Assembly (NCBI GenBank): GCA_013215655.1
Contig: JABSOX010000016.1
Location: 1 to 64,000, forward strand
DNA: 64,000 nt
Source of the DNA: Colwellia sp.
GTDB taxonomy: Bacteria > Pseudomonadota > Gammaproteobacteria > Enterobacterales > Alteromonadaceae
Reading direction: 5' to 3'
Under the pieces are notes generated by a model. That model saw only the letters and a program-made list of their open reading frames with translations, had not been told where the DNA came from and ran no database searches. Shown here piece after piece: positions 36,998 to 46,083 of this stretch (positions are counted from its first letter, which is position 1; every line of letters starts with the position of its first letter). Made by a program: the position numbers and the translations under genes.

Positions 36998-39900
36998 ATG
37001 ATAGCTAAAACCGCCCAAATCGTTACACGATTATTTTGTGCATTTATGCTGATAACATGTAGTTTTCAAGGTATTACTGCTGATCAGCCAAAAGATAAGC
37101 TGAAACTCTTATTTTTAAGTAGTGCCCATAATAATAAAGCTAAAGTGAACTTACTTACCGACATAGTCAAAGAGCGTACAAAAACTAATCGTAATGTCAT
37201 TCTTTGGGAAATAACACATAAATCAGAAGGCTCAGTAAAAGACTTAATTGCGGCTGAACAGTTATTCCAGCGTTATGACTTAATCATCTTTGATGGCGTT
37301 TCTGCACGAGAATCTAAAAAAGCATATACAAAGTATATTCCGTTAGTGGCAAAAAGTAATAAACGTTTTATCGCCACTAACTGGCTTGAACAACAAAATT
37401 TGCAACAAGGATTTTCGGCTCAACAGCAAAGTACAATACAAGCTTATTGGAAAAATGCTGGCCGAAAAAACTTAACTAATTTGTTAGATTATATCGCCCT
37501 GAACGTTTTTAATTTCATCAACCGAGATAATCGGTTGGTTGATATGCCAATAATTTTTCCAAATAAAGGTATTTATCATCCTAATCACCCCAATTTAATT
37601 GCCAAAGATTTACGTGAGTACTTGTTATGGCAACAACCAAAAAGTGAACAAATTAAAGTCGGCATTTTGATGCAACGTGCTTCGATAGAGATAGAACAAA
37701 CAGAACTTATTGATGAGACTATTTCGCAATTAGAAGCGCAAGGTGTTGCCGTTGTTCCGTTCTTTTTCAAGTTAGCTCCTGGTGAGAAGAATTACCAAGA
37801 ACTATTACAGCTTGAACAGAATAATGTATTAACTACGCAAGTAGATATCATTATTAATTTTCGAAATATTCACTGGGCAAGCCAGAGAAAAAGTGAGTTT
37901 GAACATTTTGGTGTACCCGTTATTCAAGCAATGACTTATTACGGTGGTGATACCAATGCATGGCAAGATGATCCTCAGGGGATTTCTGTTGGTATGATGT
38001 CGTTTACTTTAGTTTTACCTGAATCAGCCGGTGTGACTGATCCAATGATTGTTGCTGCTTACAATAGAGAAAAAAGTAGCATTGAAATTATAGATTATCA
38101 ATTAAAGCATCTCGTCAATAAGGCGATAAATCTAGGGAAGTTAAAACACAAAGCAAACAAGGATAAAAAGATCACTATTTTTGTTTGGGGTGACCAAGAT
38201 GTTGGGGCGTCGTTTCTTAACGTACCAGAAAGTTTAAAAACGATCAGTGGCAAACTTGTTGCTGAAGGATATGACATGCAACCACAATCAGATGATTTTT
38301 TTGCTGAGCGGGCAAAACGCATTCTCAATCCATTTTATCGTGATTATCAGCTCGACGAATTATTACAAGATGATTTAGCTGAATTGATGCCTATTGCTGA
38401 TTACTTAAATTGGTTTAATGCTTTGCCTGATAAAGTACGCACACCAATCAATGAACATTGGGGCAATCCTCAAGATAATTTTATGGCGATAGAACGTGAT
38501 GGCCAACATTATTTTGTTATACCACGCATTCGTAATGGCAATATGTTAGTGATGAGACAACCGCCTCGTTCAGATAAGGAAGATGACGAAGACGCTATCT
38601 ATCATGTTGGTACAGTACCCATTAATCATTTTTATTTGGCGGCTTATTATTATGCTCGTGAATATTGGCAGAGTGATGCCATTGTGCATTTAGGAACCCA
38701 TGGCTCACACGAATATTTAGGTGGTAAAGAGCGTGGCTTGTCGATGTATGACCAAGGTAACTTAGCAGTTTGGGATACTCCTGTGGTTTATCCCTTTATT
38801 GTCGATGATGTTGGCGAGGCCATGCAAACCAAGCGTCGTGGTCGGGCAACGGTAATATCCCATATGACGCCACCTTTTGCCGCTGCTGGTCTACAAGGTG
38901 AAATTGCCAACTTGCATGAATTAATGCATCAGTATAAGCAGCTTGATAACGGCGGCGTTAAGCAAAAAACGGCAGAACAGATGGTTGATGTTTGTTTAAA
39001 AACGAATATATGTGCTGATTTGGCATTATCTAAAGACGAAATAGACCAAGATTTTGCTGTGTTTTTTGAGAGTCTACATCGCCATCTAGAGGCATTGGCA
39101 ACGGCAAATCAACCACTAGGTTTGCATTCTTTTGGCGAACTTGCTGAGCAAAGGTTAGTTACTTCAACTTTAGTACAAATGTTAGGTAGTGAGTTTAGTT
39201 CAATGGCAGGGGAGTTTGAGCATCAGTACTTTTTTGCAAATGAACATTCTGGAGCGCGTAAAGGTGAACAAAACAAAGAACAACACAGCTATCATCAGCC
39301 ATTAAAAAGTAGCTCTGCCACAAATGACGAAGTCTTTGTTGCAGAACTAGAAAGCTTAGCTGGATTTCAGACCATCAAGCATTATGTGGTATTGGCTGGT
39401 AGTAGAGAAAACAAGCAACCCATGCGATTTGATGAGCTACCCGAAACCCTGCAGAATTTTGTTAATAAAGCACAGTCCTTCTATAAAGACATGACTGAAA
39501 TTCGTGAACACAAAAGTTTGGTCGATTTTCTTAGTAGTAAATACATCCCAGTTAAAACGGGTGGTGATCCAATTCGTCATCCTGAGTCATTAGCAACGGG
39601 GTTTAATTTATATGGATTTGATCCTTCCCGCGTTCCAACCAAGGCGGCTTTTGAGCAAGGGAAAGAGCTGGTGGAGCAAATGATTGCTAATTATCAGCAA
39701 AAGCATGGTAACTACCCGGATAAAATGGCTTTTTCATTGTGGTCTATTGAAACCATGCGCCATTATGGCGTTTTAGAGTCGCAAGCATTATATGCAATGG
39801 GTGTGATGCCTAAATGGAGCCCCGATGGTCGTGTGATTGGTAGTGAAATTATCCCTTACAGTGAACTTAAAAGACCGCGCATTGACGTGGTGTTATCGGC

Positions 39901-41161
39901 TACGGGTTTATATCGAGATGCTTTTCCCAAGGTTATGCAACGATTGGCAAAAGCGGTTGAACAAGTCGCGCAATTAAAAGAAGACAATAATTCAATTTGG
40001 GAAAATAGCCAACGTATTGCTGCTGATCTTGTTAACAAAGGAGTTGCTGAACAAGAAGCACAATATTTGTCAACACTCAGAGTATTTTCCAATGCGTCAG
40101 GTGAATATGGTTCAGGTGTAAACAGTGCTGCATGGGCAAGTGATACTTGGCAAACAGATAAAAAAATATCAGATTTATATCTAAATAAAATGGGTTTTGC
40201 TTTTGGCTCTGATAGTTCTCGTTGGGGAGAAAAGGCAATGACTCAATCCGGAGAGCCGATTAATTTATATGCTCAGCAATTGTCGGGTACAGATATAGCT
40301 TTGTTTGCTCGTTCGTCAAATCTTTTTGGTATGTTAAGTAGTGATGACCCTTTTGAATATTTTGGTGCACTAAGTTTAGCGGTGCGTAATATTGATGGCA
40401 AAAGCCCTGATATGGTGATCAGTAATTTACGTGATGCAAACAATGCTATAGCGCAGGATGCGGCATTATTTATGGCAACGGAATTACGTACGCGGATGTT
40501 TCATAAACGTTGGATCACTGAAATGCAAAAAGAAGGTTACTCTGGCGCAGTTGCAATGAGTAGCTCCATTGATAACTTTTTTGGTTGGCAGGTGGTTGAC
40601 CCTAATTTAGTTCGTGATGATCAATGGGACGAATATTTTGATACCTATGTTAACGACAAACTTAATATAGATTTAGATAAATGGTTCGAACAGACAAATC
40701 CCGCTGCACTTGCTCGCATGATGGAGCGAATGTTAGAAGCAGAGCGTAAAGACTATTGGCAAACGGATGAAACGCGTTTAGAAATTTTGGTTGAGCGTTA
40801 TATCGAACTAGTTAATCAATATGACTTAATTATTGCCAATGATGCGCTAGAAAAAAATGTCAATAAATTAGCCCGAGGCTTCGGTTTAAATAAAGCCTTA
40901 AATCCAGCTAATTTGGAGAAAAGAGAAATTGCTAAACTAAACCAATCGGCTCAACAAGATATTGACAAAGCTCTTACCGGGAAAAATACTGCACAAGAAA
41001 ATATTGAAGTGACTGGGCAAAAGTTGGAGAAGCAAACTACGAGTAACGAAGCACAACCAAAATTGACGTTAGTTTATGCGTTAGTGGTTTTACTATTGAT
41101 TATTTTGAGTGGTATGTTTTTTCAATTTAAACCGCTTAATCGAACACAGGAATTTGTATAA
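36998..41161 (+). CDS. Membrane-anchored CobN/Mg-chelatase-H-like protein (HmuS-like)
   Basis: The 1387-residue protein belongs to the CobN/BchH large chelatase-subunit family, shown by HLGTHGSHEYLGGKERGLS and the long conserved body. Unlike cytoplasmic CobN it has an N-terminal signal peptide (about 1-28, before ADQPKDK) and one C-terminal TM (about 1355-1375, LVYALVVLLLIILSGMFF), so it should face the periplasm anchored in the inner membrane. No cobalamin genes are near. In hmu clusters the homologue HmuS is thought to act on haem, perhaps removing iron. A strong terminator ends the cluster. Confidence 0.85.
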   Translation: MIAKTAQIVTRLFCAFMLITCSFQGITADQPKDKLKLLFLSSAHNNKAKVNLLTDIVKERTKTNRNVILWEITHKSEGSVKDLIAAEQLFQRYDLIIFDGVSARESKKAYTKYIPLVAKSNKRFIATNWLEQQNLQQGFSAQQQSTIQAYWKNAGRKNLTNLLDYIALNVFNFINRDNRLVDMPIIFPNKGIYHPNHPNLIAKDLREYLLWQQPKSEQIKVGILMQRASIEIEQTELIDETISQLEAQGVAVVPFFFKLAPGEKNYQELLQLEQNNVLTTQVDIIINFRNIHWASQRKSEFEHFGVPVIQAMTYYGGDTNAWQDDPQGISVGMMSFTLVLPESAGVTDPMIVAAYNREKSSIEIIDYQLKHLVNKAINLGKLKHKANKDKKITIFVWGDQDVGASFLNVPESLKTISGKLVAEGYDMQPQSDDFFAERAKRILNPFYRDYQLDELLQDDLAELMPIADYLNWFNALPDKVRTPINEHWGNPQDNFMAIERDGQHYFVIPRIRNGNMLVMRQPPRSDKEDDEDAIYHVGTVPINHFYLAAYYYAREYWQSDAIVHLGTHGSHEYLGGKERGLSMYDQGNLAVWDTPVVYPFIVDDVGEAMQTKRRGRATVISHMTPPFAAAGLQGEIANLHELMHQYKQLDNGGVKQKTAEQMVDVCLKTNICADLALSKDEIDQDFAVFFESLHRHLEALATANQPLGLHSFGELAEQRLVTSTLVQMLGSEFSSMAGEFEHQYFFANEHSGARKGEQNKEQHSYHQPLKSSSATNDEVFVAELESLAGFQTIKHYVVLAGSRENKQPMRFDELPETLQNFVNKAQSFYKDMTEIREHKSLVDFLSSKYIPVKTGGDPIRHPESLATGFNLYGFDPSRVPTKAAFEQGKELVEQMIANYQQKHGNYPDKMAFSLWSIETMRHYGVLESQALYAMGVMPKWSPDGRVIGSEIIPYSELKRPRIDVVLSATGLYRDAFPKVMQRLAKAVEQVAQLKEDNNSIWENSQRIAADLVNKGVAEQEAQYLSTLRVFSNASGEYGSGVNSAAWASDTWQTDKKISDLYLNKMGFAFGSDSSRWGEKAMTQSGEPINLYAQQLSGTDIALFARSSNLFGMLSSDDPFEYFGALSLAVRNIDGKSPDMVISNLRDANNAIAQDAALFMATELRTRMFHKRWITEMQKEGYSGAVAMSSSIDNFFGWQVVDPNLVRDDQWDEYFDTYVNDKLNIDLDKWFEQTNPAALARMMERMLEAERKDYWQTDETRLEILVERYIELVNQYDLIIANDALEKNVNKLARGFGLNKALNPANLEKREIAKLNQSAQQDIDKALTGKNTAQENIEVTGQKLEKQTTSNEAQPKLTLVYALVVLLLIILSGMFFQFKPLNRTQEFV

Positions 41162-41169
41162 GGAATACA

Positions 41170-41210
41170 AAGCTACTTGTATTACTGAGAGTAATATAAG
41201 TAGCTTTTTT
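41170..41210 (+). terminator. Terminator of the haem-uptake cluster
   Basis: Stem AAGCTACTT (41170-41178) / AAGTAGCTT (41198-41206), extended by ATTAC/GTAAT pairing inside, followed by six T. Confidence 0.92.
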
Positions 41211-41450
41211 ATAATTTTTATATCTCAGGGCGAGTAATAGGATGCCACAATCGTGAAATAAACCTACGGTGTACAACATATCAACAGGAATTCCATTTAT
41301 ATATGGGGCTACAGCTGAGCGATATTATCACTTGGTGTTAGAAAATAACTATAAATAACAAGGCTATATCAATATTTATAAGATATATTTTAATTTGACT
41401 GATAATCTTGTTTTGTGAGCATATACTAATAATTAGCGATGAGATTTTGT

Positions 41451-42524
41451 TTATTGATAAACGTTTACAACAGCGCTTTGAGGTTCATGTTGATAACGAG
41501 TATACATACTTGTCAAACTTTCATGGTCAGTATCAATTTTTCTATCAATTAAAAATTTTGAGTTATACAGCTTGTCATATGAGCGCTCAGCCAAGTCACA
41601 GCAAAAAGTGACAATGGTGTTTCCTGAGCCCATTTTTGCAGCCGCATAAAGTGCGCCAGCGACATTTAGAGCTGAACTACTACCTAATAATATGCCATCA
41701 AGTTGACTCAATTCTCTTGATATAGTTACCAAATCTTGATCAGGTAAACTGATTGCTTTATTAATTTTTGCTTGTCGAAAATTCTCGACACTGCGCATAA
41801 TGCCAATACCTTCGGTAAACGAGCTGCCTGTTGCTTGATATTTTCCTGTTTTTAAATATGCATAAATACCTGAACCGTAGGGGTCTACTAACCAAGTTTG
41901 TAACTTAGGGTTTTGTTGAGATAAATAACACGAATTTCCAGCAATGGTGCCTCCAGTACCTGCAACTGAAACTAGGGCATCAATTTTACCTTGTGTTTGC
42001 TGCCAAATTTCTACTGCCGTTGTGGAATAATGAGCTTTAAAATTACTCATATTCTCAAATTGATCAGCCCACCAATAGTTGGTGTTTTCTTGAGCTAAAC
42101 GCTTTGCTGTATGATAAAAGTGATTGGGATCCGCAAAAGGGCAAGCATCAACCAACATTAGCTGTGCGCCATGCAAAGCAATCATCTTTTCCTTATCTTT
42201 GGCTTGTCCCTTAGGCATTACCGCTAACATTTTAAAACCATAAGCCTTTGCTATTAAAGCTAATCCTATACCTGTATTACCGGCCGTACCTTCAATAATT
42301 GTCATTCCTGATCTTAGTTTATTGGCTGCAATAGCATCGTTAACCATTTGCAATGCTGCTCGATCTTTTATAGAGCCTCCAGGGTTTTGCTGTTCACACT
42401 TTAGCAAAATTTCACAACCTGTTATCTCGCTTAAGCTATTGATCCGTAACAAATCAGTATGTCCAATCAATTCAGTCACATTCTGAGCTATAACTTGAGG
42501 AGTCGATGGGATAAAAGAAGGCAT
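41451..42524 (-). CDS. PLP-dependent cysteine synthase family protein
   Basis: A 357-residue fold-type II enzyme. The PLP lysine is in NPGGSIKDRAA, the phosphate loop is GTGGTIAGN, and the substrate loop reads GTAGNTG instead of the TSGNTG usual in CysK/CysM. That variant occurs in a branch often called cysteine synthase 2. It probably forms cysteine from O-acetylserine or a related substrate with sulfide. Longer than CysM by about 50 residues. A single gene on the minus strand, convergent with the haem cluster. Confidence 0.88.
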   Translation of the reverse strand: MPSFIPSTPQVIAQNVTELIGHTDLLRINSLSEITGCEILLKCEQQNPGGSIKDRAALQMVNDAIAANKLRSGMTIIEGTAGNTGIGLALIAKAYGFKMLAVMPKGQAKDKEKMIALHGAQLMLVDACPFADPNHFYHTAKRLAQENTNYWWADQFENMSNFKAHYSTTAVEIWQQTQGKIDALVSVAGTGGTIAGNSCYLSQQNPKLQTWLVDPYGSGIYAYLKTGKYQATGSSFTEGIGIMRSVENFRQAKINKAISLPDQDLVTISRELSQLDGILLGSSSALNVAGALYAAAKMGSGNTIVTFCCDLAERSYDKLYNSKFLIDRKIDTDHESLTSMYTRYQHEPQSAVVNVYQ

Positions 42525-42719
42525 AGTGAATGGATCATTGTGAGGAGTTATATTAAAGCGTAGGTGTACCTTAGTTTAAGTCAAGAATATGTTTTTACTG
42601 TTTATAAAGAGAATGCTAATTACTTTAATACTCGGTACTAAAGGCGGCTAATATTCAATGTTGTTACGCATTTATGACTATACTAAAAGGTGATTAAATA
42701 AAAGTTACTGGAGTATCTC

Positions 42720-42932
42720 ATGTTTTTAAAAAATAGAAATAATGGCGATATGATCGATGTCACTAGGTTGCAAGATCTAACTAATTTGTATCATCAAAAA
42801 GTATTAGGTAGCTATCAAGTAGGGGAAGAATTACAAGATCCTGAAGAGTTCAATAAGGCGGATTTAGTTTTTCTTTCTGGTGAAGAATTACCTAAGTGTT
42901 GGACCGACCCCAAATATAGGGTGCATAGTTAA
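42720..42932 (+). CDS. Small conserved-type hypothetical protein, 70 residues
   Basis: Starts MFLKNRNNGDMIDVTRLQDL after GGAG nine bases upstream and ends KCWTDPKYRVHS. Polar, acidic, probably soluble and helical (VTRLQDLTNLYHQKVLGSY). The pattern 'LV.FLSGEELPKCW.D..YR' looks conserved, but I cannot name the family or function. Own promoter region likely within the 195 bases after the divergent cysteine synthase gene. Confidence 0.7.
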   Translation: MFLKNRNNGDMIDVTRLQDLTNLYHQKVLGSYQVGEELQDPEEFNKADLVFLSGEELPKCWTDPKYRVHS

Positions 42933-43007
42933 GTCATTATCAACTTAACTAACTATAAGCCTATATCTATGTTGTGGATAACGTATTTGATTACATATTT
43001 TGTACTA

Positions 43008-43343
43008 TTACGTACATAGTTGTTCCGTTTTTGCGGCCATTATAAAATCATTAATATGTAATCCTCCAATACTATGAGTCCACCATTGCACTGTGACCTT
43101 ACCCCATTCGGTTAATATGGCCGGATGATGACCTTGTTGTTCTGCTAACTCAGCTATTTTGTTGGTTAGTAATATTGCATTAGCAAAATTATTTAGTTCG
43201 TATACACGCTGTAAACATTGAATACCTTTGATATTACTTAATTGCCACTGTGGAATATCGAGTAAATGCAGAGCTATTAATGAAGATTCAATTGGCGTTG
43301 AATCTTTTTTACATACCACACAATGTTGTGATAATAGAGTCAT
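43008..43343 (-). CDS. phhB: Pterin-4a-carbinolamine dehydratase
   Basis: A 111-residue PCD/DCoH-fold enzyme that dehydrates 4a-hydroxytetrahydrobiopterin, recycling pterin for phenylalanine hydroxylase. The active-site region EQQGHHPAILTEWGKVTV and the TH-x-x-GGLHINDF motif are intact. Length matches the family. phhA, its usual partner, is not adjacent here, so it may serve another pterin-dependent step or a distant phhA. Transcribed with, or just upstream of, the VOC gene region on the minus strand. Confidence 0.93.
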   Translation of the reverse strand: MTLLSQHCVVCKKDSTPIESSLIALHLLDIPQWQLSNIKGIQCLQRVYELNNFANAILLTNKIAELAEQQGHHPAILTEWGKVTVQWWTHSIGGLHINDFIMAAKTEQLCT

Positions 43344-43398
43344 AGTGAGTACCTTGTTAATAACCTTGGCTTTTTTTAAAGCGTAAAAAGTATATTCT

Positions 43399-43803
43399 TT
43401 ATTTTTGGGACTTTAATTCAATGATATTTCCTTCAGGATCTTTAATATATAGAGAATCACCAAAACCTTGTGCACCGTAACGTTGTGAAAAATCTTCAAG
43501 TTCAAGTCCAAAACTAGATAAATAGCTGAACATTACCTCATTTGAAATAGCTTTTAGCTGCAAGCAAAAATGATCAAGGTTATTGTTATATGGTGTTGGT
43601 GCACCACCACCTAACTTACCAAGCTGACTATCTACTTCAACAAGATCAATTAAAGCAGAACCCGCTCGTAATTGTGTTAAACCAAGCTCAGAGGATGTTT
43701 TACGTTCAATGTTACAGCCTAAAATTTGACAATAGAAATGTAGCATTTCATTGAGCTTGGTTGTTCTTAATACCAGATGATCAATGGCGATTATTTCTAT
43801 CAT
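43399..43803 (-). CDS. VOC-family (glyoxalase-fold) protein
   Basis: A 134-residue vicinal-oxygen-chelate protein with paired beta-alpha-beta modules. It starts IDHLVLRTTKLNEMLHFYCQILG and ends with the typical YIKDPEGNIIELKS, whose glutamate is a usual metal ligand; the histidine of IDHLVL is another. Annotations of such proteins as lactoylglutathione lyase are often wrong, so I leave the substrate open. It is 55 bases upstream of phhB on the same strand, possibly one transcript. Confidence 0.9.
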   Translation of the reverse strand: MIEIIAIDHLVLRTTKLNEMLHFYCQILGCNIERKTSSELGLTQLRAGSALIDLVEVDSQLGKLGGGAPTPYNNNLDHFCLQLKAISNEVMFSYLSSFGLELEDFSQRYGAQGFGDSLYIKDPEGNIIELKSQK

Positions 43804-44003
43804 ATTTAGCCGTCTTAGTACAAAATTCTACCGTGCCCTTTGGCAGAAGCAATTCAACAGTATGAGTAGCCCTGTATCTATAAATAGTAGTTGAAAAGTT
43901 AATTTATTGTGTACTTATCAATACATTTCAATGGAAAAAGTAGCAAGTACTTTCAAAATGCTATACTTATTGATCTTAGGTAAAATTTTTTATAGGAGGC
44001 CTT

Positions 44004-44228
44004 ATGAATGTACAACTTTTGGTGACTCAAAGCGATTTTTGTTTACCTAATCTAGAATGTGAATTAAAAAACATCGGCATTGATTATCATATTGAATATA
44101 TTGAGGATAACCCCGATATAGTGAGTCTTTACCATTTAAGGCATTCACCGAATATATTGGTTAATGATAAATTAGTTTTCAGGCATCAGCCAACAGTCGC
44201 TGAATTACATGCTTATTTTTGTGGTTAA
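44004..44228 (+). CDS. Glutaredoxin-like protein with SxxC in place of CxxC
   Basis: A 74-residue thioredoxin-fold miniature: first strand MNVQLLVTQ, then SDFCLPN where glutaredoxins have CxxC, then HSPNILVNDKLVF containing the expected cis-proline, and a final helix. The first active-site cysteine is thus serine and only the second (C13) remains, so ordinary dithiol redox chemistry is unlikely. AGGAGG lies seven bases before ATG, a very strong ribosome site. It is followed by a VOC gene after 40 bases on the same strand. Confidence 0.78.
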   Translation: MNVQLLVTQSDFCLPNLECELKNIGIDYHIEYIEDNPDIVSLYHLRHSPNILVNDKLVFRHQPTVAELHAYFCG

Positions 44229-44268
44229 TTTTTGTGTCTAATTCTTGTGACTAGTAAAGGGTATTAAC

Positions 44269-44661
44269 GTGGCGTCTTTAACTCATATCGCATTACATGT
44301 TAAAGATGTGCAATGTTGTGTAGAGTTTTATCAAAAGTACGCTGATTTAAACGTTGTTCGTGACCGCCATGTTAAAGGTCAACATGTTATTTGGTTAGCC
44401 GAAGAGGGTAAAGAAACCTCGTTTATCTTTGTCATTCTTCCCGGCGGTCCTGGTCATCAACAATCATTAAATGATTTTTCTCACTTAGGTTTTGCATTGG
44501 CTTGTAAAAGTGATGTCGATGTTATTGCTAAAAAAGCGCAACAAGATGGCGTTTTACTGTGGTCACCCAAACAAGAACCTTTTCCGGTCGGGTATTATTG
44601 TGGAGTATTAGATCCTGACGGTAATCGAGTCGAATTTAGTTATGGTCAACCTCTGGGATAA
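44269..44661 (+). CDS. VOC-family (glyoxalase-fold) protein
   Basis: A 130-residue protein starting with GTG, eight bases after AAAGGG. Shows LTHIALHVKDVQCCVEFYQKYA at the N-terminus and GVLDPDGNRVEFSYGQP near the C-terminus, with likely metal ligands H5 and the late glutamate. Cotranscribed with the glutaredoxin-like gene. Reaction unknown; glutathione transferase-like or dioxygenase roles both occur in this fold. Confidence 0.9.
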   Translation: MASLTHIALHVKDVQCCVEFYQKYADLNVVRDRHVKGQHVIWLAEEGKETSFIFVILPGGPGHQQSLNDFSHLGFALACKSDVDVIAKKAQQDGVLLWSPKQEPFPVGYYCGVLDPDGNRVEFSYGQPLG

Positions 44662-44728
44662 TCGAGAGAACTATTTGATAATTATAAGTAAAACAATCCA
44701 ATTTTTAGGGAGGATTTTAAATAGTCAT

Positions 44729-44758
44729 ATTGTGCTTACAATTGATTGCAAGCACAAT
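44729..44758. terminator. Bidirectional hairpin between the VOC and Spy-like genes
   Basis: Perfect stem ATTGTGCTT (44729-44737) / AAGCACAAT (44750-44758), loop of 12 bases, located between two convergent genes. Confidence 0.7.
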
Positions 44759-44784
44759 TTAAAACTTAAATCAGACCTATCATT

Positions 44785-45255
44785 TTAATGTGAATGCTTA
44801 CGATGCATCTCTTCTAACTTGGTTTTTTGTTCATCATTAAGTAAAGCCTTAACTTGATGGCGACTATTGATATGCATAATCATTAAATCAGCCTTCTTCT
44901 CTGCAGCTGAAAGCAATAAATCACGGAGTGTTTGCTCATCTAAGGTTTCTTGTTTTGCTAATTCTCTAATTTGTGTTTTTAGTGCTTTTATTTCTTGGTG
45001 TTTAGCTTTTCTTAGTTCTTGTCCCGATTCATGAATGACTTTAATATCAGCTAGTTGCTGTTCAGAAGCACCTGCCTTTTCGAGTTTGTGCATCATACGC
45101 TGATGCATTTTATGACCTTTTTTATGATGCATATGACGCTGATGTTGTTCATGGTCGCTGTCATTATCGTGGTTGTGAGGGCTTGCCACTGTAATATTTG
45201 ATGTTGTTAGCAGGCCTAAACTGATTAATAACGTTGCTATATATTTTAATTTCAT
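44785..45255 (-). CDS. Spy/CpxP-family periplasmic protein
   Basis: A 156-residue product with signal peptide (MKLKYIATLLISLGLLTTSNITVAS). A histidine-rich stretch follows (HNHDNDSDHEQHQRHMHHKKGHK), then a helical LTxxQ-like region rich in K, E and Q (QLADIKVIHESGQELRKAKHQEIKAL). Spy and CpxP are periplasmic chaperone/sensor proteins of envelope stress. The His-rich part could bind metals. I chose the ATG at 45255 because it begins the signal peptide. Divergent from a cpxRA-like pair with a CpxR box between. Confidence 0.85.
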   Translation of the reverse strand: MKLKYIATLLISLGLLTTSNITVASPHNHDNDSDHEQHQRHMHHKKGHKMHQRMMHKLEKAGASEQQLADIKVIHESGQELRKAKHQEIKALKTQIRELAKQETLDEQTLRDLLLSAAEKKADLMIMHINSRHQVKALLNDEQKTKLEEMHRKHSH

Positions 45256-45326
45256 GGTTATCTCTCTTAAGTTAATGATTACAACTTCATTGTAACGACG
45301 TTTAAGTAAAGTTATCTCAAGACACT

Positions 45327-45342
45327 GTAAAGGTTGTGTAAA
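45327..45342 (+). promoter_or_regulatory. CpxR-type binding site in the divergent promoter
   Basis: GTAAA-GGTTGT-GTAAA matches the CpxR pattern GTAAA-(N4-8)-GTAAA. Another GTAAA lies upstream at 45306-45310. It sits between the Spy-like gene (minus) and the response-regulator gene (plus), so autoregulation and co-regulation are likely. Confidence 0.75.
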
Positions 45343-45392
45343 GGCCCATTGCAAAAAATTAAGCAGGAGAATTCTTATGATAGACTCACAAC

Positions 45393-46082
45393 ATGAATAT
45401 ATTAATTGCTGATGACGACATTGAGCTTTGCCAGTTACTCAAAGAATACCTTGAGCAAGAAGGCATGCAAGTACAACTGACCCATGATGGTGTATCAGCT
45501 ATTGAAACTGTACAACAACACGACTTTGATTTGTTAATTCTTGATGTAATGATGCCGGAAATGACTGGTTTTGAAGTATTAAAACAGCTCAGGAAAAATA
45601 ACGAAATTGCTATTATTATGCTCACCGCCAAAGGGGAGAAAATAGATCGAATTGTTGGCTTAGAAATGGGCGCCGATGACTACATTGCCAAACCTTGTGA
45701 TCCTAGAGAGTTAGTTGCTCGTATTCGTGCGGTAACAAGGCGTAGTATTCATAATAAAACCACAAAAACTAAAGTTGACAGGTTATGCCTTGACGATTTA
45801 ATTTTACTTAAAAATAGCCGTGAGGTTTTTATTGCAGACAGAGCAATAGATCTTACTTCTACCGAGTTTGATTTTTTAGTGTTGTTAACCGCAGAAGCGG
45901 GTACGTTAGTGAGTCGTGAAAGCTTAAGTCAAAATGTGTTAGGTAAACGATTACAAACATTTGATCGTAGTATTGATATGCATATTAGTAACTTAAGAAA
46001 AAAACTGGGACTAAATTCGACAGGAGTTGTACGAATTAAAACCTCACGTGGTAATGGCTATCAATATGTTGTGAATCAATAA
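45393..46082 (+). CDS. cpxR: CpxR-like response regulator
   Basis: A 229-residue OmpR-family regulator with receiver residues D7/D8/D9 region, phosphoacceptor D51 (LLILDVMMPE) and K100 (YIAKP), and a winged-helix domain ending IKTSRGNGYQYV. It is followed after one base by a CpxA-like kinase and preceded by a divergent Spy/CpxP-like gene with a GTAAA-type box; this setting supports CpxR over other OmpR-family members. Confidence 0.9.
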   Translation: MNILIADDDIELCQLLKEYLEQEGMQVQLTHDGVSAIETVQQHDFDLLILDVMMPEMTGFEVLKQLRKNNEIAIIMLTAKGEKIDRIVGLEMGADDYIAKPCDPRELVARIRAVTRRSIHNKTTKTKVDRLCLDDLILLKNSREVFIADRAIDLTSTEFDFLVLLTAEAGTLVSRESLSQNVLGKRLQTFDRSIDMHISNLRKKLGLNSTGVVRIKTSRGNGYQYVVNQ

Positions 46083-46083
46083 C

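Noticed and set aside
36998-41161. Cytoplasmic cobaltochelatase CobN of vitamin B12 synthesis
   Set aside because: Signal peptide and C-terminal TM, no B12 genes and no cobalamin riboswitch seen upstream.
41408-41611. 67-codon plus-strand frame
   Set aside because: Overlaps the end of the cysteine synthase gene on the other strand; no signal for translation.
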